NCBI GenBank assembly: GCA_963577065.1
Contig: CAUYXJ010000059.1
Span: 1 to 18,194, forward strand
Direction of reading: 5' to 3'
Length of the DNA: 18,194 nucleotides
DNA from: CAUYXJ01 sp963577065
GTDB taxonomy: Bacteria; Chloroflexota; Dehalococcoidia; Tepidiformales; Tepidiformaceae
Of this stretch, positions 7,034 through 13,784 are shown piece after piece. A model generated the notes under the pieces. That model searched no databases, was not told the origin of the DNA, and saw only the letters and a list, made by a program, of their open reading frames with translations. The position numbers were made by a program, and so were the translations under genes. How positions within the stretch are numbered: position 1 is the stretch's first letter; each line of letters starts with the position of its first letter.

Positions 7034-8422
7034 ATGGTGACTGAGACGCTCCCAGGTACGGCCTTTGCGAGCAGCGTGGAGTGGGCAAACGCGCCCGCAC
7101 AGAACGCGCCATCCATCTCGGGGCCGCTGCCCGGCCCCCGCTCTGCGGAGCTATTCGAGAAAACGCAGAAGTATCAATACGGGAGCTACTTCCAGGTGGT
7201 GAACGCACTCCCGGTGGCCTTCACCCACGGCGAGGGGGTAACGCTCGTCGACGCCGATGGCAACCGTTTCCTCGATTTCAGCCAGGGCCACATGGTGGCG
7301 GCGCTCGGTCACGGCCATCCCCGCGTGACAGAGGCGATCGCGACTCAGGCGAGTCGGCTGCTCAACGTGCGCGACTTTCCCACGGATGTCCGCGTCGCGC
7401 TGATGGAGCGCCTGGCCGCGATCACCCCCGCCGACCTCAACGTGTTCCAGTTCTTCAACACCGGCACCGAAGCGACCGAAGCCGCGCTCCGGGTCGCTCG
7501 TGCCGTCACCGGAAACCACGAGTTCCTCTCCTTCACGGGTGACTACCACGGTCGCACGACCGGCGCGATCGCAACGGGGATGGGCAACGCCGCAACGGGC
7601 CCAAAGCCCTCGGGCTTCCTGTCGGTGCCGGCCGCCTTCTGCTACCGCTGCGAGTACAAGATGACCTACCCGAGCTGTGAGATGCACTGCACGGATTTCG
7701 CGGAACGGCTCATGCTCGCGAACAGCCACGGCAAGCTCGCAGGCATCATCGTGGAGCCGATCACGAATGGCAGCGGCGCGCGCGTCTACCCCGACGAATT
7801 CCTCCCGCGCCTGCGCGAGATTGCGGACCGCAACAATATGCTCCTGATCTTCGACGAGTTCGCGACGTTCGGGCGCACCGGAACCTGGTTCGCCACGGAA
7901 CACTACGATGTCGTGCCAGACGCCGTGATCATTGGGAAGATGCTCGGGAACGGGATGCCCATTTCCGTGCTTTGTGTGCGCGAGGGGCTGAAGGACGCAC
8001 TCCAGCAGACGCAGCCGTCCACGACGAACGGGGGCCAGCCGGGCGCCTGTGCCGCTGCCCTCGCGGTGCTGGACACGATCGAGAACGAGAACCTGCTCGA
8101 GCACGTCCGCGTGACGGGCGACGCCTGCCTCGAACGCCTGGAACGTATCCGTGACGACCACCCCTCCGTGGGGGACGCCCGCGGGAAGGGCCTCCTGCTC
8201 GCGCTCGACTTCGTGACCGACAAAGAGAGCCGCACACCGAATCTGAAAGCGGGTCAGCTCTTCTACAAGAACTGCCTCGAGCGGGGGTTGGTAGTTTCTG
8301 GAGGCGGCAACGTGACCCGCGTCTGCCCCCCGATCGTCACATCCAAGGAGACGGCGATGAAGGGGTACGAGATCGTCGAAGATGCCATCGCGGCGATGGA
8401 ACGCGAACTCGGCTACCCCTAG
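7034..8422 (+). CDS. PLP-dependent class III aminotransferase with a four-cysteine insert
   Basis: 462-aa fold-type I aminotransferase of class III (the 4-aminobutyrate/omega-amino acid/acetylornithine group), moving an amino group between an amine and a keto acid. GTEATEA (144-150) binds the PLP phosphate, YHG (171-173) stacks on the ring, Asp274 in IFDEF pairs with the pyridine nitrogen, and Lys302 in IIGKMLGNG is the Schiff-base lysine. TTNGGQPGA (330-338) matches the usual TxxGNP region. Between 203 and 219 lie four cysteines (C203, C206, C215, C219) spaced CxxC-x8-CxxxC. I recall a similar Cys-rich stretch in some class III transaminases, but its role is unclear here. AAGGAG lies 8 nt before the ATG. 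A hairpin terminator follows the stop, so it is probably transcribed alone. Substrate unknown; beta-alanine, GABA or another omega-amine fits the family. Confidence 0.93.
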   Translation: MVTETLPGTAFASSVEWANAPAQNAPSISGPLPGPRSAELFEKTQKYQYGSYFQVVNALPVAFTHGEGVTLVDADGNRFLDFSQGHMVAALGHGHPRVTEAIATQASRLLNVRDFPTDVRVALMERLAAITPADLNVFQFFNTGTEATEAALRVARAVTGNHEFLSFTGDYHGRTTGAIATGMGNAATGPKPSGFLSVPAAFCYRCEYKMTYPSCEMHCTDFAERLMLANSHGKLAGIIVEPITNGSGARVYPDEFLPRLREIADRNNMLLIFDEFATFGRTGTWFATEHYDVVPDAVIIGKMLGNGMPISVLCVREGLKDALQQTQPSTTNGGQPGACAAALAVLDTIENENLLEHVRVTGDACLERLERIRDDHPSVGDARGKGLLLALDFVTDKESRTPNLKAGQLFYKNCLERGLVVSGGGNVTRVCPPIVTSKETAMKGYEIVEDAIAAMERELGYP

Positions 8423-8427
8423 CTCCA

Positions 8428-8447
8428 GGCCGGATGCGGCCATTTTT
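8428..8447 (+). terminator. Intrinsic terminator after the aminotransferase
   Basis: GGCCG, loop GATG, CGGCC, then ATTTTT, beginning 5 nt after the stop codon. The stem is short (5 bp, all G-C) but a T-run follows directly, the only such combination I found in the window. Confidence 0.65.
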
Positions 8448-8462
8448 CGCCCCCCGGCCGTG

Positions 8463-8478
8463 GGCGGATCGCTCCGCC
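8463..8478. repeat. Perfect 6-4-6 inverted repeat upstream of the RidA-like gene
   Basis: GGCGGA, loop TCGC, TCCGCC, about 55 bases before the RidA-like ATG and after the aminotransferase terminator. It could be an operator or leader hairpin; function not shown. Confidence 0.3.
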
Positions 8479-8533
8479 GGTCGCCCTCCGTCGTTAGACT
8501 CCCTCGGGCGGCCGCGAGCCGCGGAGGAGCGTG

Positions 8534-8917
8534 ATGCCACGCAGCAATATCGACGTTCTGCGCATGCCCGAGTCCATGCCCTGGCACTACAGCCAAGCCG
8601 TGAAGGTCGGGAACACGGTTTACGTGGCCGGCCAGGTGGCGACCAAGGACGGAGCGCTCATCGGACAGGACGACATCGAAGTCCAGGCACGTCAGGCCTA
8701 CACCAACGTGGTCGACGTGCTCGCGAAGGCGGGAGCGACGATGGACGACGTGGTCCGGGAGACGGTCTATCTCGCGGACCGCTCACAACTGCCGCAGGTG
8801 GCGAAGGTGCGAGAGGGCTTTTACTCCGAGCGCTATCCCGCCAGCACCGCCGTCTTCAGCGGCGCGGGCGATGGCTACAGCATCGAGGTCGAGGTCACCG
8901 CCGTCATCGGCGAATAG
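8534..8917 (+). CDS. RidA/YjgF/UK114-family protein lacking the catalytic arginine
   Basis: 127-aa protein with the RidA fold, which in family members forms a trimer with clefts between subunits. GNTVYVAGQVA (26-36), the helix QARQAYTNVVDVLAKAGATMDD (51-72) and the strand VVRETVYLAD (73-82) are typical. Archetypal RidA deaminates the reactive 2-aminoacrylate and similar imines using an Arg in a P-x-R-S/T segment. Here that segment is PASTAV (102-107), with Ser104 at the Arg position. This is as in the Rid4-Rid7 subgroups, which are described as lacking imine deaminase activity. The role is therefore unclear; such members often sit in catabolic operons. GTG at 8531 and ATG at 8534 are both in frame. 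GGAGG (8523-8527) lies 6 nt before the ATG, so I prefer the ATG. The APH-like gene follows after 66 bases. Confidence 0.9.
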   Translation: MPRSNIDVLRMPESMPWHYSQAVKVGNTVYVAGQVATKDGALIGQDDIEVQARQAYTNVVDVLAKAGATMDDVVRETVYLADRSQLPQVAKVREGFYSERYPASTAVFSGAGDGYSIEVEVTAVIGE

Positions 8918-8930
8918 TCAGCCGATTCGC

Positions 8931-8946
8931 GCGGCGGTAGCGCCGC
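8931..8946. repeat. Perfect 6-4-6 inverted repeat between RidA-like and APH-like genes
   Basis: GCGGCG, loop GTAG, CGCCGC, starting 14 nt after the RidA-like stop and without a T-run. Just downstream, TATACT (8958-8963) could be a -10 element for the APH-like gene, but no -35 matches at normal spacing. The hairpin may weaken read-through or be chance. Confidence 0.3.
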
Positions 8947-8983
8947 AGCCGCATCGGTATACTCGCCACTTCGAGGGGGGTGG

Positions 8984-9997
8984 ATGGAGCTCGAGACGAT
9001 CCAGCGGCTGCCTGAGATCTTGACCGCCTACCTCGGGGAGCGCCTGCCGAGCGTCCGCAACGTCTCGGTCACGAACGTGGTGCGCTCCGCCGGGGGCGGA
9101 TCCCGTTCGATGTGGTTCTTCGACGCCGCCTGGGAGGGGGAGGCGCTGGTGGCGAAGCAGCTCACCTTCCGCGCAAACGAGAGCACCTGCTTCCGCGATG
9201 CCGAAGCGAGCCTGGAGAAGGAATACCGCGTGTTCCGCGCACTCCAGGAGACGCCCATCCCCGTCCCTGCCAACTACTGGTACGAGCGCGACCCAAAGTG
9301 GGCGGGCGAGGACTTCGTCATCCGCGAGCGGGTTGACGGTGACGGGAGCTTTCGCGAGCTCCCGGCCGCGCGTCAGCGGGCGATCCTCGATCACTTCGTG
9401 GAACTGCTCGCGATCCAACACAACCTCGACTGGAACGCGATGGGGCTCTCGTTCCTCGGCGCCCCCAGCGATGGGGCGGACTGCGCAAGACTGGTGGTCG
9501 AAACGTGGGAACGCGCGACGAAGCGGGAGCTCTTGGAGCCGCAGCCCGTCATGACCGCCACGATGGCCTGGCTGAAACGCAACCTCCCGACCGCCGTCGA
9601 CCGGATCGTTCTCGGGCAAGGGCAGGTCGGGCCGGGGCAGTTCCTCCACCGCGAGGACCGGGTGATCGCGTCGCTCGATTGGGAGTCGGCGTTCATCGGC
9701 GATCCGATGTCGGATCTCGCCTACCTCGACCTCATGGTGCGTCCGGTCATCGGCGACGAAGCGATGGCGGCGCTGATCGCGCGTTACTCGGAGCTCAGCG
9801 GCATTCCCATCCGGCGCGACAACATGCGCTTCTACACCGTGTTCCAATCGTATTGGGCGGTCTCCGCCTGCCTCGCCGCCACCAATCGCTTCGCCACCGG
9901 CGAGATGCGTAAGTTGCAGGTGCTCACGCTAGGGGTGCAGGCGCCGCGCTCGTTCCTGCGCCGCATGGAGCGAATCGTGCGGGAGGCCGCGGCTTAG
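8984..9997 (+). CDS. APH-family (aminoglycoside phosphotransferase-fold) kinase homologue with altered catalytic loop
   Basis: 337-aa protein with the APH/choline-kinase fold, resembling the phosphotransferases found beside or fused to acyl-CoA dehydrogenases (ACAD10/11 type). Lys58 in ALVAKQL fits the ATP lysine, Glu78 or Glu80 in LEKEYRVFRAL the pairing Glu, VIRERVDG (112-119) the hinge, and Asp232 in SLDWESAFIGDP (230-241) the Mg-binding Asp. The catalytic loop, normally H-G-D-x-x-x-x-N and often written QGDTGPGNF in the ACAD-linked group, reads QGQVGPGQF here (212-220). The catalytic Asp is Gln214 and the Mg-binding Asn is Gln219. Normal phosphotransfer looks compromised, so this may be a pseudokinase or use a different mechanism. 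A G-rich ribosome site (GAGGGGGG, 8973-8980) precedes the ATG. A small unknown gene follows 12 bases after the stop, surely in one operon. Confidence 0.87.
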   Translation: MELETIQRLPEILTAYLGERLPSVRNVSVTNVVRSAGGGSRSMWFFDAAWEGEALVAKQLTFRANESTCFRDAEASLEKEYRVFRALQETPIPVPANYWYERDPKWAGEDFVIRERVDGDGSFRELPAARQRAILDHFVELLAIQHNLDWNAMGLSFLGAPSDGADCARLVVETWERATKRELLEPQPVMTATMAWLKRNLPTAVDRIVLGQGQVGPGQFLHREDRVIASLDWESAFIGDPMSDLAYLDLMVRPVIGDEAMAALIARYSELSGIPIRRDNMRFYTVFQSYWAVSACLAATNRFATGEMRKLQVLTLGVQAPRSFLRRMERIVREAAA

Positions 9998-10009
9998 CCG
10001 CGAGGAGAG

Positions 10010-10480
10010 ATGCGGCCCACACCTGCGGAGATCATCGAGGGGCTGCAGTACAGCCTGCGCAACGATCTCCAGCCGGAGCTGCATTCGGCCTGGGCGGAAC
10101 GCATGGCCGGCTCGATGCTGTGGGCGCTCGAGCACCTGAAGCAGCGTTGGCTGCACGAGCACGAGCTCGCGGTCGAAGAGAACGCCGACCTTCGCACCGT
10201 CCTCGACTCAGTGGCGGCAGCAGTAGGCGTCGACGCTGCGCTCGGCCAGGCGCTGGGTGCGCCCGACCTCGCGGTAGCATCGATACCGGTACGGCCGTGG
10301 CCGCCTGCGAGCGACCTGATCGCGGAGAACGACCGCCTGCGCAGCGCGCTCGATGGCGTTGTCGAGGCCTTTCCCGAAGAGCGCGACGATGCCGCCAACG
10401 AGCTCTGGCGAGAGCTCCTCGGATACATTGCGCGCCAGACCGAACGAGACGATCGCCTCATCAACGTCACCCCTGGCTAG
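10010..10480 (+). CDS. Small conserved-looking protein of unknown function, partner of the APH-like gene
   Basis: 156 aa, mostly helical and acidic, with no signal peptide, membrane segment or cysteine. Residues 1-70 (RPTPAEIIEGL..., then a long helix ending in VEENADLRTVLDSVAAAV) and residues 100-150 (DLIAENDRLRSALDGVVEAF and the final helices) both look amphipathic. The first ~70 residues recall, from memory and unverified, small proteins of the DUF6285 type found next to ACAD-linked phosphotransferases. GAGGAG lies just before the ATG, and the gap to the upstream stop is 12 bases, so it is co-transcribed and perhaps translationally coupled. It probably works with the APH-like protein; the biochemical role is unknown. 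Confidence 0.75.
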   Translation: MRPTPAEIIEGLQYSLRNDLQPELHSAWAERMAGSMLWALEHLKQRWLHEHELAVEENADLRTVLDSVAAAVGVDAALGQALGAPDLAVASIPVRPWPPASDLIAENDRLRSALDGVVEAFPEERDDAANELWRELLGYIARQTERDDRLINVTPG

Positions 10481-10798
10481 CGGAGTCTTAGACACCGCGG
10501 GACCCGCGCGGCGCTCTCTGTGAGGATTTCGCCTCCTACAACCGGCAGCCGGATGCGATCGCGCCATGGCACTTGCGCTCGACTCAGGACGGGCACCCGC
10601 CGCAAAAGGCCAGCCACTGGCCCGAGTGCGAAGCCGACCGATGCTGCGGGCCTCGCCTCTCTGACGAGTAGGAATAGGCCGCGTGGGGTTTCGCCCCACG
10701 GTCGAGCATTGAGGCGTAGGAACGACTGGAACGCAATCATGGGGCAAAGGTGCGGCCCGCCCACTCGTCGCGCGTCTGCCCGGCCGCAGAATCGTGCC
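10481..10798. other. 318-base spacer between convergent genes; no gene seen
   Basis: Lies between the stop codons of the + strand small protein and the - strand peptidase. Open frames here have no ribosome site and run antisense into the peptidase gene. The only clear structure is the hairpin at 10682-10700, listed separately. A GC palindrome at 10496-10508 has too little loop to fold well. Confidence 0.6.
10682..10700. terminator. Strong 7-bp hairpin between convergent genes, possible bidirectional terminator
   Basis: CGTGGGG, loop TTTCG, CCCCACG: a perfect GC-rich stem with a 5-nt loop, about 200 nt past the + strand stop and about 100 nt past the - strand stop. There is no T-run on either side, so it may be a factor-assisted terminator or an RNA-stabilising hairpin rather than a classical intrinsic one. 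Confidence 0.45.
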
Positions 10799-12958
10799 TT
10801 AGGGAACCAACTCCCCGATGTTCGACGGCGTGCAGCCCAGACCGCGCAAGCCGCGGTCGAAGGCATCGATCCGCTGCCCGGGCGTGCCGTGTGCGTCGGG
10901 GTCGAACGCAGGGACATCACGGTCGCCGAAGAGGAAGAGCGCACCTGCGGCCTCCTCCAGGTCGCCGGCCTCGAGCAGGCCCAGGCGGCCCACGTGCGCA
11001 GCGAACATGCCCGCCATGCAGTCGGCCTGCAGCTCTGTCACAATCGGCGGGAACTCGTCGAGGGTGCCGAGCAAGCCCTGCACGAGATGGCCCCACTCGT
11101 GCGCCAGCACGAACACCGGCGCGAAGTCGCCGTTCTGCTGGAGCTGCGCGAGCATCAGGTTCTGGTCGTAGTAGACGCCGTGCGATGCTCGGCAATAGAA
11201 GGCATTGCCAAGTTCCGCCTCGCCGCAGGGGGTGTCGATCGCTGAGGTGTACGCGACGAACTCCTCGGCCGTCCGGTACTCCAGATCCTCCTCGTCCAAC
11301 CGCTCGTTCCAGAACCCATCGAGGAGGCTGCGCGTGCTCACAACGAGGTCGTCGAAGGTGTCGGGGCAGCCGTCTCCGTCGAAGACGCCGTTCTCGGTCT
11401 CCGGCTCGGTGGGGCACCTGTCGGCGGCGCCCACGATCGAGTCGCCGTCCGGATCGTCGCCTTCTGTGGGGGTTGCTGGCTCGGCGTCGACGAGGAGGCC
11501 CGCCGCGGTACAGCCGGGGACTGCCTCCACGGCCTCGCTCAGGGCGGACACGTCCAAGGTTCGCCCGGCGTGGCCGACCGCGAGGGCCACGCCGTCTGCC
11601 GCTAGCTCGAAGTCTCGGTTGAGGCGATCGAGGGCCGCGACGAACGCCTCAGGGTCGTCCGAATCGAGCCCCTCGATCTCGTCCAGGAATTGGCGGAGGA
11701 AGCCTTCGAGGTCGGCAACGGCATCGGAGAGGACCGCCTGGAAGGCGGGGCCGTCCTCGATGCCGGGCACGGGGAGCGCCCCGAGCGCCGCACCCCACTC
11801 AGCCGTCGCGTCGAGTAGCTCGAGCCAGAGCGCCCGCAGCAGTCGCTTGACGTCTTCCACATCCTCCGCCGCGTCCAGGTCGCTGACGTCGATGATGTCG
11901 ATGGCGACGAGGTAGCTTTCCGTGGCCTCGCAATAGCCCTGCGCCCAGCGCTCCGTCGCACCCGTCTCCGGCTCCTCGGGCTCCGCTAGCGCCGCCTCGG
12001 GGTCCGCGATCACGCTCTCGAGCGAGCGCTCCACGGCCGCGATCGTGGCCTGCCCGAAGTCGGAGAACTCGTCGATCCCGCCGTACACGGTAACGCTCAC
12101 GCGGACGTTGCCCACAATCCAGGAATACTGCTCCACGCGGAGGAAGAGCGTGTTTCCCTCGACGGGTACGGCGTAGACCCCAGCCCACACGACGCCGCTG
12201 TTCGGCACCACCGTCGACGGCTCCACGCTCTCTAAGCCCACAGCAGTCGACGAATCAGCGTTCACGAAGGCAGCGAGGCAGGTTTGGTACGAGCCATCCT
12301 CGATGAGCGCGCGCAGCTCCTCCAGGAACTCCGCCAATCTCATGTCGCTCCGGTACACCTCGACTCCGACGTCCACCTCCTTGTCGAGCAATTCCGGCCC
12401 TCGGCTGAGCGTGCGGTTGGCCTCTCCGGCGAGCGTATCGGCGTCGAACGCGCGCTTTCGACGGCCGTAGTCGTCCAACGCAGTGCACTCCGGTAGCCCG
12501 AAGGGCTCGTCGTCGAACTCGTCCTCGAACGTGATCGTGAACCCGCCCCCCGGGAGATCTCCGGGAGCGATGAGGATCGCCCTGGCGAAGTCGCGCGCTC
12601 GGCTCGGGTCAAGAACCACGCGCGGGAGCTCCGGCGTCGGCTCTGTGGTTGGGGATGGGGTGGCGGTGGGTTCGCCCGGCTCCGCCGTGGGGTCGGGCGA
12701 ACCGAGAGACGGCGCTTCGCTGTCCCCGCCTCCTGCGACCAGGGCCACGACCACCACGACCGCCAAGATGGCCGCGCCCACGCCCCCGATCAGCAACCAC
12801 AGCCTGCCGCCGCCGCGAGGCAGAGAAGGAGGCTGCGCAGCCTCCACCACAGGCGGCGCGCTCACGGCAGCGGCCGCAAGCGCGGCCCCGCAACTCGGGC
12901 AGAACCGAGCGCCTGCTTTGGCCTCGGCGCCACGGCTCGGACAGAACATGCGCCACAT
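10799..12958 (-). CDS. Membrane-anchored neutral zinc metallopeptidase with N-terminal zinc-ribbon remnant
   Basis: 719-aa single-pass protein. The N-terminus is a zinc-ribbon-like module with C6, C20 and C23; the expected fourth ligand in the first CPxC is Arg9 (CPSR), one base from Cys. A Pro/Ala stretch leads to a membrane helix (53-77), then a Pro/Thr/Glu-rich linker (78-112), so the bulk is outside the membrane. A large acidic domain follows (about 113-480) whose LIAPGDLPGG resembles openings of actinobacterial extracellular sensor domains (weak guess). Residues 501-533 carry DPDGDSIVGAADRCP and DGDGCPD, like thrombospondin type-3 calcium loops. The C-terminus is the peptidase: HEWGH (620-624) binds zinc and the Glu in ELQAD (642-646) is the expected third ligand, as in the putative neutral zinc metallopeptidase family. 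The frame extends to 13063, but the ATG at 12958 (or 12949) fits the start of the ribbon. Neither has a good ribosome site. Substrate unknown. Confidence 0.88.
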   Translation of the reverse strand: MWRMFCPSRGAEAKAGARFCPSCGAALAAAAVSAPPVVEAAQPPSLPRGGGRLWLLIGGVGAAILAVVVVVALVAGGGDSEAPSLGSPDPTAEPGEPTATPSPTTEPTPELPRVVLDPSRARDFARAILIAPGDLPGGGFTITFEDEFDDEPFGLPECTALDDYGRRKRAFDADTLAGEANRTLSRGPELLDKEVDVGVEVYRSDMRLAEFLEELRALIEDGSYQTCLAAFVNADSSTAVGLESVEPSTVVPNSGVVWAGVYAVPVEGNTLFLRVEQYSWIVGNVRVSVTVYGGIDEFSDFGQATIAAVERSLESVIADPEAALAEPEEPETGATERWAQGYCEATESYLVAIDIIDVSDLDAAEDVEDVKRLLRALWLELLDATAEWGAALGALPVPGIEDGPAFQAVLSDAVADLEGFLRQFLDEIEGLDSDDPEAFVAALDRLNRDFELAADGVALAVGHAGRTLDVSALSEAVEAVPGCTAAGLLVDAEPATPTEGDDPDGDSIVGAADRCPTEPETENGVFDGDGCPDTFDDLVVSTRSLLDGFWNERLDEEDLEYRTAEEFVAYTSAIDTPCGEAELGNAFYCRASHGVYYDQNLMLAQLQQNGDFAPVFVLAHEWGHLVQGLLGTLDEFPPIVTELQADCMAGMFAAHVGRLGLLEAGDLEEAAGALFLFGDRDVPAFDPDAHGTPGQRIDAFDRGLRGLGCTPSNIGELVP

Positions 12959-13438
12959 CGTAGCGGACCCGCCTGAGGCCGGGACGAGCGAGTGTAGCCG
13001 CCCCTCACCTCCCCGGCCGCGGGCGGACCAAAGGTCGATTGCTGTTCTTCTGAGCGGGCGCAAACAGCGAGGCTTTGGTGCGGCGCAGGTGATCAGATCG
13101 CGGGCGACGACCGTCAGGCGGTCGCCCGGAGCGCAGCGCAGCTCACCGATGCTGTCGTCTCACGGGCGCAGCGCTCACGGAGGCGCGGCCAGTTGGGCGC
13201 GGTGCGCCGAGACCCGGAACTGGCTGGCGACTTCCCGCTATCGGGCAGCCGGGCAGCTACCTGCTCGACCAACTCCGTGGCGGCAGCCTTGCGCCGCGAC
13301 GGCGCCCTCTCCCCGCTACTTCCTCAGTACACCCAACAACGGGGACGAGGGAGGCGCCCCTATCCGTCAAGGACCCTCGCGCGACGAACCCAAAGCGGCA
13401 GGGATCCCGCCGAACGCTCGCGTTCGACGCTGCGCCTC
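12959..13438. other. 480-base spacer between the suf operon and the peptidase; no gene seen
   Basis: Both flanking genes are on the minus strand, so this holds the end of the suf transcript and the peptidase promoter. I saw no ORF with a ribosome site and a plausible composition. CGGGCGAC (13101-13108) pairs with GTCGCCCG (13121-13128), while CGACCG (13108-13113) pairs with CGGTCG (13119-13124). These are two mutually exclusive hairpins, about 140-170 nt upstream of the peptidase start. No clear -35/-10 pair was found. Confidence 0.5.
13411..13426 (-). terminator. Hairpin just after sufT, candidate end of the suf transcript
   Basis: CGAACG, loop CTCG, CGTTCG; a perfect inverted repeat starting 12 nt beyond the sufT stop codon. 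No T-run follows on the minus strand, so it may need a termination factor or simply protect the 3' end of the RNA. Confidence 0.4.
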
Positions 13439-13765
13439 CTACCAGATGCCGAGCGCCATTTTCACGTCGTCGCTCGCCATCGTTTTCGGATCCCAGGGTG
13501 GGCTCCAGACGATCTCGACATCCACGTCCTCGACGCCCGGCAGGCTCTTCACTTTCGCGTAGACGCCCCCGCGGATGACGGGCCCGAGGGGACAACCGGG
13601 GCTCGTGAGCGTCATCTTCACGTTCACCGTGCCGTCGTCCCACTCGATGTCGTAGACGAGTCCGAGGTCGACGATGCTCATGTCGATCTCGGGGTCCTTC
13701 ACCTCGCGGATCTTCTCGCGAAGCTCCTCGTCCGTGGGTCGTGTCTTCGTGTCCGTGTCTGGCAT
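13439..13765 (-). CDS. sufT: MIP18/DUF59-family iron-sulfur maturation protein SufT
   Basis: 108-aa protein almost entirely made of a DUF59 (MIP18/PaaD-like) domain. DPEIDMSIVDLGLVYDI (24-40) is the family signature. TSPGCPLGPVI (54-64) holds the single conserved cysteine, Cys58, which could bind iron or a cluster. WSPPWDPKTMASDDVKMALG (87-106) is the usual end. SufT proteins in other bacteria help mature Fe-S proteins, mainly when demand is high, probably by helping transfer clusters from the SUF scaffold. AAAGGAG lies 7 nt before the ATG, and the gap to the sufU stop is 19 bases, so it is the last gene of the suf operon here. The call is firm for the family and good for SufT because of the context. 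Confidence 0.92.
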   Translation of the reverse strand: MPDTDTKTRPTDEELREKIREVKDPEIDMSIVDLGLVYDIEWDDGTVNVKMTLTSPGCPLGPVIRGGVYAKVKSLPGVEDVDVEIVWSPPWDPKTMASDDVKMALGIW

Positions 13766-13784
13766 CTCGTTGCTCCTTTGTCTC

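Noticed and set aside
7151..8596. Long open frame on the minus strand opposite the aminotransferase
   Set aside because: An antisense shadow of a GC-rich coding region: no recognisable motifs, while the + strand frame has all aminotransferase hallmarks.
8918..9847. Long minus-strand frame opposite the APH-like gene
   Set aside because: Arg/Glu/His-rich shadow without motifs; the + strand product is recognisable and has a ribosome site.
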